Below are positions 10,439 to 22,952 of a stretch of DNA of 45,000 bases, piece after piece (positions within the stretch are counted from its first letter, which is position 1; the number at the start of each line of letters is the position of its first letter). The notes under the pieces were generated by a model. That model was not told the origin of the DNA. It saw nothing but the letters and a program-made list of their open reading frames with translations, and did no database searches. Source of the DNA: Neocallimastix lanati (nom. inval.) (Eukaryota; Neocallimastigomycota; Neocallimastigomycetes; Neocallimastigales; Neocallimastigaceae); contig JACVTC010000040.1 of the NCBI GenBank assembly GCA_016946835.1, forward strand, positions 445,001 through 490,000, read 5' to 3'. Made by a program: the position numbers and the translations under genes.

Positions 10439-13400
10439 CTTTGAAATTATTACCTAAAATAATATTTATATTAATATATATATATATATATATATATAAA
10501 TATTATAAAATAAATTTTGAAATTAGAATTTCAAATTGAAATGTAATGAAATTTGAATTATTTGAAATCATATGACTTATTTTATTTTATATAATATAAT
10601 AAGCATATAATTATTTATTTTTATTAATAATATTTTATAATCGTTTTACTCTATATTATAATTTTTCATATTATACATTATCATTATTATTTGATAATAT
10701 TTAACATTATTTACTTTTCTTTTGAATAAATAAATGTTTAAAATGTATTTTTTTTTTTTTTTTTTTTTTTTTAATAAATTTTAAAAATTTTTCTTTGTTT
10801 TTTATTTGGTTTTGTTAGATATATATATATATATTATTTCTTATTTTATTTATTATCTTGTTATAATAATGAGAAGAAAAAAAAAGAAAAGAATAAACTT
10901 TTGTATAAACTTATGTAAAGAATGAATTTCGTTTTTTTTTTTTTTTTTTTTTTTTTTTATTATTTTCAATTATAACAATATTTTATTTAATTAATATTAA
11001 ATTTTTCTTAAATAATAATATCATATATTATTAATAGATATAAATATATATTTACAATATTCCACTTTTTTTTTTGTTATTATTATTATTTATTATTTAT
11101 TATTTATTATTTATTATTTTTAAATTTTTATTAATTAATTATTATCATTTTTTTTTTTAAATGTTTAATTTTAATTTTAATTAATTTTACAATAATTATT
11201 TTTTATTGGATTAAAATTAATTTAAGATAGAATTTTAATTATAAAATAAAAAATAAAATAAAAAAAAATATAAAAAAAAAAAAAAGTTTATATGGAATAT
11301 TTTATATCTATAAAAAAAAAATATCATTTATACATGTATATTTATATTTATAAATACAAAAATGTAAAATTATAAAAAAATGTAAAAAATAAAAAACAAA
11401 AACAAAAAAAGTTTAATAATATACATAAATATAATTTCTATAATTACATTAATAAAAATATATATATATATATACATATATATATGCAATTATAGCTATA
11501 GATATATGTCTTAATGGAAAGGTTATATATAACCTTAAATTTAAATATCCTTATTTCTTTATTTTTAATAAAAGTTTAATAAAAAAAAAAAAAGTTTATT
11601 TAAAAATTATAATATTTTTTAATTATGTGCTTTATTTTATATTCATATCCATATTTTTAATAATTATATATATATAGTATAATCATTAATATAAGGTATA
11701 ACATGTATTCTAAATATTGATAAAAATTAATTTTCCTGTTTTAACATTTAAATAAAATCAATAAATATATATATATATATTTAAATATTAATACTACTGG
11801 TTTTTTTTTTTTTTTTATCAAAACTACAGTCATAATTTTTCTTATCTTTTATTTAAAAACGTAGATCCTAATTAATAATAATATCAATAACTTATTGTAA
11901 AAAAAAAAAAATTAAAAATAAAAAAAAAATAAAATTAAATCAAATCTTAAAATTGATCAGTGATCAATACATTCTATATTATCAATTTAATGTTTATAAT
12001 TAAAAAAAAAAATTCAATAAAATCAAAACAAAATATTACATATCACTACTATAATTTATAGTTTATCTACCTTTCTTTTCCTTTAACCTTTTTTTTTTTT
12101 AAAAAAATATTCTATATATTTTATTTTTTTTAAGTGATAAAATAATAGTATAACATGAAACATAAAACTCCGAATATTATATTGATTTCAGTTTTTAACT
12201 ATTTCTATATTTATAAAATTTATATGGGAAGTAATAATTGAAATATAATAAAATATTTATATTAAAAAAAATTTTTTTTTCTCTCTCTCTTTCTCCTATA
12301 TATATTATTTTATTTCATTTACTTCATAATCAATAATAATAGTAATATTATTATTATTAATTTATTATGATAAAAAGAAATAATAAATTATACCAATATG
12401 TATACAAATATCCATAAAAATAATCTTTTTTTTTTTTATTAAAATATATATATATAAAACTTTAAAAATAAAAAAATAAAAATAAAAATAAAAATAAATT
12501 TATAAAAAAAAAACTTTAGATAAAAAATAAAAATAAACTATCCAACATTGAAACATAGAGAAATATATATATATGACTTTATCACCCAATATCAAAATCA
12601 TATATCCCTTTTATTTTATTTTATTTTATATATTAACTTTTTTTTTTTTTTTCAAAAAAAAAAAATAAAAAAAAATATATATATATATATATATTATAAT
12701 TATTATTATATAAAGTTATATTAAATTATAACTTACCTAAAGGAATAACTCTAAGTTAATTTTATATTATTATGATAAAGTTGTTAAAAAAAAAAAAAAA
12801 AAAATTTAGAAAATAGTAAAAAAAGTAAAATATATGTATTATGTAGAGATATATAAATTAATTGGATTAATTATAAAAAATTATTGCCTTTTTTTTTTTT
12901 TTTTTTTTTTTTAATGTTTAAATATAAAATAAGATTTAGAAGGATTATCAATAATAATTTTATAGAAATGATGATGATGATTATATATAATTAAAATTAT
13001 ATATAATATTGAATTATTTGGAATTAAAAATAACTATTAATACCCATAAACTTTTTATTATTATTGTTGTTATTAATTAAAAATAACTTTTTAGTTGTAG
13101 TTAATTTTATTATTATTATAATTATAAAAAATAAAATAAAATAAAATAAAATAAAATAATAGAAGAGAATATGGGATTATTTTATTAATTTAATATCTTG
13201 TTATAAAATTAAATATATTCAAAATTTTATTTTTATTATTATTTTTTTTTTTATAATTATTAAAAGAAAAAACAATTTATATTTAAAAATATTACTAATC
13301 TTAAAATTAACTAATAAATTTTTAATATTAATATTATAGTTTTATATAATATAATTATTAATAAATATTAAATAAAAAAAAAAAAAAAATGTTTTCTATT

Positions 13401-14311
13401 TCTATTTATAAAATTATAATTATATATAACTTTTTTTTTTTCTTATATTCTGTTAAAAACTCTTTTTTTTAATATAACATATATATTTATAATATAATTA
13501 TATAAATATATATAAAAAGTATAAAACTATATATATAAAATTTTTTATTTATTTTATTTTATTTTTAACTTTTTTAATTTTTAGTTTTTCCCCATTAAAG
13601 CTTTTTTTTTTTTTCTTTTTCTTTTTATATTTATATATATATATATATATTTTTTATAAAAAAAAAAAAAAAAAAAAAAAATACAGTAGAAATAATAAAT
13701 TTTGAATTTTAAAATAAAAAATAATAATAAATAACAATATATTTATATAATACATTTAGTGAGGTTAGTATTATTGAATATAACTATAATTGAATTTATT
13801 TATTTATTTATTTATAATATATAGTTTAGTAAAGTAAAGAGAAGAAAAAAAAATAATAATGAATGATAAAAGTCTTTTATAGTAACTATTTAATATATGA
13901 TAAATTATTGCTTTTTTTTTTTTTTTTTAAAAACAAAAAAAAAAAAAAAAAAAAAGTTAAGCATAAAGAAATTTGAAATAGTAACAATAATAAATTTAAA
14001 TAAAATTTCAATTTTAAGAGTGTATAAAAATTTACGAATAGAATAATTGAATGTAGTTTACATAGAATAAATAATAATTTGAAATGATAATAACAATAAT
14101 TGATAATTATAACTTGATATTATTAAGAAGAATATATATTTTATTTTATAATAATTCCTAAGAAAAAAAAATTAAAATGTAATCATATAATAATATGAAA
14201 AAAAAAAAAGAAAAAAACAATTTATATACATATATAATAATAAGAATTTAAATTTATAATAATAAAAAAGAAAAAAAAAAAGATAAAAATAAATACAACT
14301 ATTTTTTTTTC

Positions 14312-14349
<38 letters not shown>

Positions 14350-14697
14350 TCTTTATATTATTAAATAATAAATTATTATGTAATATAAATTATTAAAATA
14401 TTGAAATATTGCTAAATATATGCTATTATCATTATTCATAATTATAAAAATACAATTATTATATAAAATAATTTTAAAGTAATTAAAAATAAAATAAAAA
14501 ATAAAAAAAAATAATAAATATGTAAATATTGATAACTTCAGTAGCAATCCATACCATTTTTATTTATCTATTTATTTATCTATTTATTATTTTAAATATT
14601 TTATCTTTTCTTTTTATTGATAATAAATTATAACTAATAAATTTCATAATAGTTTTTTTTTTATCTAAATATTTTATAATTAAATACCCTAAGCAAA
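10439..14697. other. Long divergent intergenic region between RasGEF and MOB1
   Basis: About 4.3 kb upstream of both the minus-strand RasGEF and the plus-strand MOB1, so it contains both promoters. I see no coding exon. It is built of A/T homopolymers, (TA)n and TTA runs (for example 14310-14349). Two non-trivial palindromes stand out: the 18-bp perfect palindrome at 11519-11536 and ATTGATCA/TGATCAAT around one base at 11952-11968. Confidence 0.7.
11519..11536. promoter_or_regulatory. 18-bp perfect palindrome, possible regulatory site
   Basis: AAGGTTATATATAACCTT is self-complementary over all 18 bases and contains GG/CC, which are rare here. It lies about 1.1 kb upstream of the RasGEF start. 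A regulatory role is only a guess. Confidence 0.25.
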
Positions 14698-15774
14698 ATG
14701 AATATAAATTTCCTTGGTTTTAATAAGGTATAAAACTATTAATATTTTTTTTTTTTTTTTTTTTATTTTTTAAATTTTTATTTTCTTATATATATATATA
14801 TATATATTAAACTTCCTATGTTTTATTTTAAATAAAAAATAAAAAAAAAATAAAAAAAAACTTTAAAATTAAAATTAATTATTCAGCGAATAATTTATGC
14901 ATTAATTATATTAATTTTTTTTTTTATGATCATTTAAAATATATATTAATAAAAGTTTTCTGAAAATTTTTTTTAACATACTTTAAAAATTTAAATATTA
15001 AAAAACAATGCATATAAACTAACATATATTAAAAATTATTTTTTTTTTTACTCTATAAAATAATATTAATAATAATAATATATGTAATAAAAATATTATT
15101 AAAAAAAAAAATTATTTTTTTTTTTTTATATTATTTAGAACAAGACCTTCAAACCAAAAAAAAATATTCCTGAAGGTACTAAACAATATCAATTAAAAAA
15201 ATATGCAGAAGCTACTTTAGGTTCTGGTAATTTAAGACTGGCAGTAGCTTTACCGGAAGGTGAAGATTTAAATGAATGGTTAGCTGTGAATACTGTTGAT
15301 TTCTTTAATCAAATTAATATGCTTTATGGTACCATTACTGAATTTTGTACACCACAAGAATGTCCTGTCATGTCAGCCGGTCCAAAATATGAATATCATT
15401 GGTGTGATGGTGTTCAATTTAAGAAACCAGTTAAAGTTTCTGCACCAGAATATGTTGATTATTTAATGACCTGGGTTCAAAATCAATTGGATGATGAAAA
15501 TACTTTCCCTTCCAAAATTGGTGTTCCCTTCCCAAAATCTTTTCAAAATACAGTGAAAACTATATTTAAGAGATTATTTAGAGTGTACGCCCATGTCTAT
15601 CATGCTCATTTCCCAAGAATTGTTAGTTTAGGAGAAGAGGCTCACTTGAACACCTCCTTTAAGCATTTTATTTTCTTTGTTAATGAATTTAATTTAATTG
15701 ATAAGAAAGAATTAGCTCCATTATCCGAATTAATAGAAGAATTAACTAGTAATCAACATACTACTAGTACTTAA
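14698..15774 (+). CDS. MOB1: MOB kinase activator 1 (Mob1)
   Basis: Mob1 binds and activates NDR/LATS-type kinases (Dbf2-Mob1 in the fungal mitotic exit/septation network). Two exons, 14698-14727 and 15139-15774, split by a 411-base intron (GTATAA to a T-rich TTATTTAG), give 221 residues, the usual family length. Exon 1 encodes MNINFLGFNK and exon 2 opens with NKTFKPKKNIPEGTKQYQL, the Mob1 signature. All four zinc ligands are present: C80 and C85 (CTPQEC), H162 and H167 (HVYHAH), each one position after its human MOB1A counterpart. LGEEAHLNTSFKHF is the conserved C-terminal core. A GTG inside exon 2 (15286) might be mistaken for a start, but exon 1 is clearly required. An AATAAA lies just after the stop, though such hexamers are common here. 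Confidence 0.97.
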
Positions 15775-16288
15775 AATAAAGTTAAAATAATATAAAATAA
15801 AAAATAAAAAATAAAAAATAAAAATTAAAATTATCAAATTAAATCAAAAAAAAAAAAAAATTATCGTTTAAATAATAATTATAATAATTATAATTATAAT
15901 AATAATAATAAAATAAAGTTAAAATAAAAAAAAAAAAAAAAAAAAAAAAAAATAGAATAAAAATAAATATAAAAAATATATATGTAATTTTTAACATATA
16001 TATATTTTTATAATAAAATATTAATAAAATTATAGAAAATCGATATATACTAGATTAAAAATTATATTAATTAAATAGTTTATATGTATAGTAATTTTTT
16101 TTTTTATTATAAAAAAAAAATAATAATAATAAAAAATAAAAATATAAATTAAAATAAAAATAAATAAATAATAATAATAATAATAATAAGTCTTTTTATT
16201 ATTATTATTATTATTATTCATTGCTTATTTAATATATATATGTACTTTTTTATTTTGTTATTTATCTTTTTTCTTAATTTTTATTTAA

Positions 16289-16324
<36 letters not shown>

Positions 16325-16440
16325 TTTGTTTGTTATAATTACTAGTAATATAATATCAAGTAGGGTAAATTTGTTTTGGGTTCCAATATTCATATTTTAA
16401 AACAAAAAAGAAAAAAAAATCTAAATAATTCCTGAATGAA
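15775..16440. other. MOB1 3' flank, AT-rich
   Basis: A-tracts, ATAAA runs, a TAA/TTA array around 16160-16217 and a T-tract at 16290-16322. No coding signal seen. Confidence 0.7.
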
Positions 16441-16449
16441 GATTAATAG

Positions 16450-16958
16450 ATTATGGAAAGAGTTATGAGGCCATTTGGTTCCTTTGAAACTGTTAAGGTG
16501 TCTGACCCAAAATGTAAAATTTATATAATCATCATGTTATATTTAAAATATATAATATTTAATAATAACGTTATGATCACCAGGAGCGTCATCGCTGAAA
16601 ATATAGTAAGACAGGGCTAGCAGGGCCAATGCCTCTAAAAGGAGAAGACCAATAATTTCTTTTTAAGATGGTCAATTCAAACCCTAATCATGAATAAGAA
16701 TTCCTTTTTAAAGCAAAGGTCTTATAATCTATCTTGGAGGTGAAGTTCATTGCATTAATAAATTTCATATTCAAAACTTAAAAAAATTTTACAGATGAAA
16801 ACTTTCACAAATGGAATTCAGATTTGAAATTATTCCTTGATTTTGAAGAATTAGGTGACCATATATCAAAGAATATTAAAGATATAAAGACCAATACTTA
16901 AAAATATGACAGTACCATCCGAATTATAATATTGAATAGCCTCGACGAATATACCAAA

Positions 16959-16994
<36 letters not shown>

Positions 16995-17483
16995 AAAAAT
17001 TAGAAAATCAAAAATGAGTGAAGAAACAAAAAGTTTTATATTCTTTAGAGGAATTAAAATAAAGTTGGAATTGTATATTCATTCACATTTCGATATGTTG
17101 AAAAGGCATTTAAGGGCTTAAAAGAAGACATAACAAAGCTAAGATACAATAATCAAGAAAAGCAAAAGTATTAAAAGAGTAGATATTAAAGAAGTATATC
17201 AACACGAAGATCAAATTAACAGAGACCGAAATGTGAAACTTTCATATAATTTCAATAAAGAAACAAATTTCAACGAATATTGTCACTATTGCCATAAAAA
17301 ACGGGAATACTACTAAATAACTGTTTTTTTTTTTCTTTTTTTTTTTCGGGAGAGAGAGAGAGAAAGAAGAAAATAAAAATATTAATAATAAAAAATTAAT
17401 AAAGAAATAAAAAATAAAAGAAAATCTTTAAGTAGGAAAGGTAGTAAAAGAAACTTCAAATATTATAATGTGAATTATGAAGA

Positions 17484-17528
<45 letters not shown>

Positions 17529-17820
17529 CAGATTCAGGCTCAGATCTATCATTCAATTTCTGTTTCGATATAACAACTAATATTATAATAGATAATTGAA
17601 TGAAAGCAAACAGAATGAAATTAATCTTGAAGATAATATTGATTTAATGGATGGATGAATACAATAACAAAAACATGTTAGATAATAATTCAGAAAACAA
17701 AAAAAGAATTAACGAAGATAAAATTAGATAAAATTAATGAAGATAAAATTTGTGAAGATTGAATTAATGAAGATTATATTAATGAAGATTATATTAATGA
17801 AGATCAAAAATTAGCTTAAA
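16450..17820 (+). pseudogene. Decayed Ty1/copia-like retrotransposon gag region
   Basis: Base composition is visibly richer in G and C than the flanks. From 16794 the frame reads DENFHKWNSDLKLFLDFEE, then after one stop at 16898-16900, TIRIIILNSLDEY, both typical of copia-type Gag (UBN2-like) N-terminal regions. Further on, 17143-17316 stays open and ends in NEYCHYCHKKREYY, a CCHC zinc knuckle whose Gly-His and last Cys are lost. GAT TCA GGC at 17531 reads DSGSDLS, possibly a protease active-site remnant (weak). Stops, frame changes and two A-tracts (about 16969-16992 and 17486-17526) break it. Neither LTRs nor a reverse transcriptase are visible. A short 15-base repeat reading as INEDY lies at about 17758-17805. 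Described as found, not reconstructed. Confidence 0.65.
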
Positions 17821-19031
17821 ATTAAGTGAAAATAAAATGAAAATACTCAAAAAAAAAATTCAAAAATTAAAGAAAGTATTATTCTACTTCGATATGATAA
17901 AAACGCATTCCTTTAATTGTATTACTTTTTCCTTTTTTCCTTTATTATTATTATTTTTTTTTTTTTATAATATTTTATTTTAAATAAAACATAGATGCTT
18001 TTTAATTTTTTATTTTTATTTTTATTTTTAATATTTTATTTTATTTTTATTTTTATTAATAGAAATATATACATTGTTAATTATAATATGATTTTAAAGA
18101 ATTAATATAAATATATAATGATAATACAGATAATTGTATTGTTAATAGAATGAATGAATAGTAAAATAATAATAAAAATAATAATAATATAAAAAAAAAA
18201 AAAAAAAAAAAAACAATATATATTAGAAATTCATTAAAATAATGTTAATAATATCTATATATGAAGATTTAGTATTAAAGGTTAATTATAGTAAAAAAAA
18301 AAAAAAAAAAGAATAAAAAAAATAAAAATAAAAATAAAAGTTTAAAATTAAAAATATGTATATACATATCTAAATAATAATTAAAAAAATTATTTTTGAT
18401 AAAATTTTAAACTATAATAACTATAATAATAAAAGCATTAATATAAGAAATATATAAAAAAAAAAAATAAAAAAATAAAAATAAAAATAAAAATAAAAAT
18501 AAAAATAAAAATAAAAATAAAAATAAAAATAAAAATAAAAATAAAAATAAAAATAAAAATAAAAATAAAAATAAAAATAAAAATAAAAATAAAAATAAAA
18601 ATAAAAATAAAAATAAAAATAAAAATAAAAATAAAAATAAAAATAAAAATAAAAATAAAAATAAAAATAAAAATAAAAATAAAAATAAAAATAAAAATAA
18701 AAATAAAAATAAAAAAATAAAATAAAATAAAATATGAAAAATAAAAATAAAATAAAAATAAAATAATTATATATAAAAACTTTAATAATAATGATAATGA
18801 GTTTTAATAATAATGATAATATTATATATATATTATTTCTTCATAATATTTTTTTATTATTAGTATTATTAGTATAATTACTAATTAAAATAAATAAAAA
18901 ATATTATAGAAAATTCAATTTTTTTTTTTTTTTTTTTTTTTCCTTTAACTTGATGACAACACCAGTGACATTAAAAATTAAATGAAAAAGGAAAAAAAAA
19001 AAAAAAAAAATTATTGATAAAGATATAATAT

Positions 19032-19077
<46 letters not shown>

Positions 19078-19405
19078 TAAGTTATATATACTCATAAATG
19101 ATAATTGATTATAATAATATAATAATAAGAAATAATAATTAAATAATTAATCAATATAATTTAAAACAAAAAAAATAAAAAAATAAAAAAAAATAAAATT
19201 TAAAATAAAATATAATTTATAAATATTGAAAAAAAATAAAAAAAAAAAAAAATTATAATTATAAAAAGATAACAATAAATATATTATTATTGTTTAATAT
19301 ATATATATATATATTAATAAATAAAAAAGAAAAGGGTATGATAAAAATAAAAAAAATTATTTTAAAATATGAAAATTATTATTTATTATTATTTTAATAA
19401 TTATC

Positions 19406-19450
<45 letters not shown>

Positions 19451-19677
19451 TAATTTATTTTCCCTTCAATTTCATCATCAACTTCTTCTCTCCTTTACCC
19501 AGTAGATTTTTCTTAATAATTTCTCTTCCTTTTTTTTTTTTTTTTTTTTATCGAATATATATATTTTAATTATATCTAATATCTAATATCTAATATAGTA
19601 TAATATATATTATAAACATAAATAAATAATATATATATATAACAATATGTATATATATTTAACAAAAAAAATAAAAA
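17821..19677. other. Intergenic region between the gag relic and the BRF1 stop
   Basis: Simple-sequence DNA with no exon seen. Main items are the (TAAAAA)n array at 18470-18713, T-tracts at 18919-18940 and 19034-19070, a CATTAT run near 19404-19434 and a pyrimidine-rich stretch at 19460-19550. Confidence 0.7.
18470..18713. repeat. Hexanucleotide (TAAAAA)n array
   Basis: About 40 essentially perfect TAAAAA units over 244 bases, then degrading into TAAAA units. Intergenic. Confidence 0.95.
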
Positions 19678-20016
19678 TTAATTTTCGGTTTTAAGGTTTA
19701 AGGAATCTTCAAACAGGTGATCGATAGCAGCATAATTAATTTTTTTTGAAATTTTTGTTTGAGTTAATAATTTCTTTGCAGCTTCTGCTGGAGTTTGAGC
19801 TGTTGGTGTTTGGTCTTTGTTTGTGTTACGTTTCTATTTTAATGATTTCAATTAGATATATATAAATTTATTATTAATTTTAATAGTTAATATTTGTTTT
19901 TGTTATTTCAAAATCTATTAAATTATCCTATTTTTATTTATTTTTTTTATTAATTTATTTATTTATATTTTATTTATTTATTTATTTATTTATTTTTTTT
20001 TTTTTTTTTTTTTTTT

Positions 20017-20053
<37 letters not shown>

Positions 20054-21077
20054 TTTTTATTTTTTTTTACCTTTGTTCTTGGCTTACGAACTACACCATT
20101 TTCAAGATCCATGATAGCTTGACGTCGTTTAGCTTCTTGAGCTTCAATCCAATCTTTATTTTCATTGGTCCATACTCTAGTTTTAAATTCAACCTCTTCT
20201 TCATTTAAAATGACATCCTTAATTTCTTCATCATTATCCAATACTTCTAAGTTGTTATCATCAGCAAGTAATTCATCCACTAATAAATGATTATTAATTA
20301 TGAATTATAAAATAATGGTAATAATAATAATATATAATTAAATAATTATTATTAAATAAAATTAGATTAAAAAAATATAAAAAAATTAAAAAAAATAAAA
20401 ATAAAAATAAAAATGAAATAATATATATTATAATATTTCATTATTTTGAAATTTATAATATTATAAATATATATATATTATTTATAATAAAATAAAATAA
20501 AATATATTATATTATATTATATTATAATAATAATAATAATAATATTTACTATCAATTTTTTTGGTTAATTCCTTTATTTCATCACCCTTTAAAATATCAT
20601 TAATTTCTTTTTTAAGTTCTTCGTCTTCATAATCCTTTTCATATTCCGGTTCAATTGATCTCTTTCTCTTACCCTTCTTACGAGAATTTTTGAATGATGG
20701 TGGATCACAAGTTTCTTCTAACCAAATATTTTGGAAATCTTCAATGGTTAATTCGGAAGATGGTGTATTACGGAATTCATCCAATCTGATTCATTATTAT
20801 TAATATTATTTTACAATTATTGTTATTTTTTATTAAAAAAAAAAACAAAAATAAAAATAAAAAGTATATAAGTATATAAAAAAGGAAAGAATTAGGGGTT
20901 TGTATTATATGATTAATTTATTATATATACATGTTATATTTATTGTATATATAGTAATAATAAATATATATATATTTTTTACCTCTTACGAAGAGTAGAA
21001 TTACAAATTTTTACAACTGAAATAATTTCTCTTTGAGTACGATGAAAATCATGCATACGTGCAGCAATTAATAAACC

Positions 21078-21140
<63 letters not shown>

Positions 21141-22345
21141 GTTGTTGTTGTTGTTGTTGTTTAGATGTTAGGATAAGATAGGATAAATCAGATAAGAATT
21201 GAATAGAATATCGTTATAATTTATGTGATTATATAAAATTTTATTTAATATTTAGTATATACATTGATATTATTATTATTTAATAAATTTATTTTGAATT
21301 TAATATTTATAAATAAATATTGATATTTTTTTTTTTTTTTTGTTATAATATGTATATATATATATATATTATAAAAAAAATATATTTTATATTTAATATT
21401 TTTTTTTTTATTTTATTAATTTTTACGAATATATATATTATAATAATAACACATACATGCTGCGCAAATACCAGCAGGTCTTCTACCGGTTTGAATCCAA
21501 TCTCTATTCATTCGGGAGACTAAACGTAAGGCATCACGAATGACAACTTGACTTTTATCACCAAAATCCAATTTTGAAGCAAAACGTGCAATATATAATG
21601 CTGGATCAACTAATGGCAATTCTAAATGTAATTTTTGTACTAGTTTTAAAAAGGTAGCACCTAATAAATATACATTGGTCTATTTTATTGTTTATTATTA
21701 TTAATGTTTTTGTTTTAATTTTTATTATTATTGTAATTATTATATTGTTATTATTGTTATTGTCGTATATGTATATATATATTTAAATATAATTATAATT
21801 ATAATAATAATAATAGTATATAAATTATTTTAATAATCGATTTTTTTTTTTTTTTTTTTTTTAATTCTATTATTTCTTTTATTCCTAATTTTATTATTAC
21901 TACATTATAACATTTTTCTAATATATATATATTTTATTTTACCTGAAGTACATCCGAAAAATCAATTAATAAATGACTAGTTTTTTCCATTCTACAAACA
22001 ATATATAGACAAGCGGATGCCACGTTTACCGTCTTTCTACCCTTATTAAAATCATTTAAAACAGCTAAATTATAATATCTCTGAGCTGCTTCCATATGTC
22101 TTTCAGTCATATTTAATGCATTTGCAATTTGTTGAATTCTACGTCGACCTTTTTTTTAATTTAATATATATTTTATATTACATTATATCATATCATATTA
22201 TATTATTTTAGAATTTATTATTTATTATTATTATTATTATTATTATTTTAATAAAGTTTTACCATTAGCAATAACTTGTTCTCGTGATTCTAACGTATTC
22301 ATTGAATTTCTACCACCAAAACGATTTGGAATGGAAGCTCTTGCT

Positions 22346-22393
<48 letters not shown>

Positions 22394-22952
22394 TTTATAA
22401 TAAAATTTATAATTATATAAATATTTAATATTACATATAATAATTAAAAAAAAAAATAAAAATAAAAATAAAAAAAAAAAAAAGAAATTTTAAATTATTA
22501 AAATGAAAAATTAAATATATTTAATTTAACAAAGTTTTTTTTTTTTTTTTTTTTCCTTTAATTATTATTATTATTATTTTTTCAAAATAAATATTAACCT
22601 TTTCCAGAACTAATAAAAAAACCGTCAGCTACGGCCGCACCATTAGACTTTTCCGAGAAACTAACTTCTGATACAATAATATTTTCTTCCATAATCTATA
22701 ATTTATAAAATAATTTATTATTATTATATATATTATTATATTATTTAATTTTTATCTATCTATTTGTTTCTCATAAATTAAATTAAATTAAATTAAATTA
22801 AATTAAATAAAATTAAATTAAATAAAATTAAATTAAATAAAACAGTCTATATATATATATTTTTTTGTATATACCTGACCACATTTGGTACAGACACGAT
22901 GACCCATAGCTTCATCTTCAACCAAATTATGAATACAGTTATTAGTTGACAT
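19678..22952 (-). CDS. BRF1: TFIIIB subunit Brf1 (RNA polymerase III initiation factor)
   Basis: Brf1 bridges TFIIIC/TBP and Pol III at tRNA and 5S genes in the nucleus. Nine exons: 22952-22875, 22695-22599, 22343-22263, 22148-21943, 21679-21457, 21076-20983, 20785-20550, 20279-20071 and 19833-19678; every junction is GT-AG in phase, giving 459 residues. An N-terminal zinc ribbon (VCTKCG, then [14 protein letters not shown]) is followed by [15 protein letters not shown] and two cyclin-like repeats (about 72-260) with [29 protein letters not shown] and [10 protein letters not shown]. The C-terminal TBP/Pol III-binding part includes [15 protein letters not shown] near the end. It is on the short side for the family. 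Odd points: the first zinc-ligand pair reads C6-I-H8 rather than CxxC, and several acceptors follow poly-A or trinucleotide arrays. Identity is secure. Confidence 0.96.
21079..21158. repeat. (TTA)n(TTG)n array at a BRF1 3' splice site
   Basis: In transcript sense the end of intron 5 is (CAA)n followed by (UAA)n, running straight into AAAG and the exon starting at 21076. No pyrimidine tract precedes this acceptor. Confidence 0.9.
22346..22387. repeat. Poly-T (poly-A in transcript sense) at a BRF1 3' splice site
   Basis: In transcript sense roughly A40 directly precedes the CAG acceptor of exon 3 (exon starts at 22343). Confidence 0.92.

Noticed and set aside
16453-16620. ORF starting MERVMRPFGSFETV
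   Set aside because: Ends at a stop after about 55 codons, no family recognised, lies in the transposon-like segment just before the gag relic; treated as part of that relic.
18942-18975. TTGATGAC string considered as a box C of a C/D snoRNA
   Set aside because: No CTGA D box or terminal stem at suitable distance.
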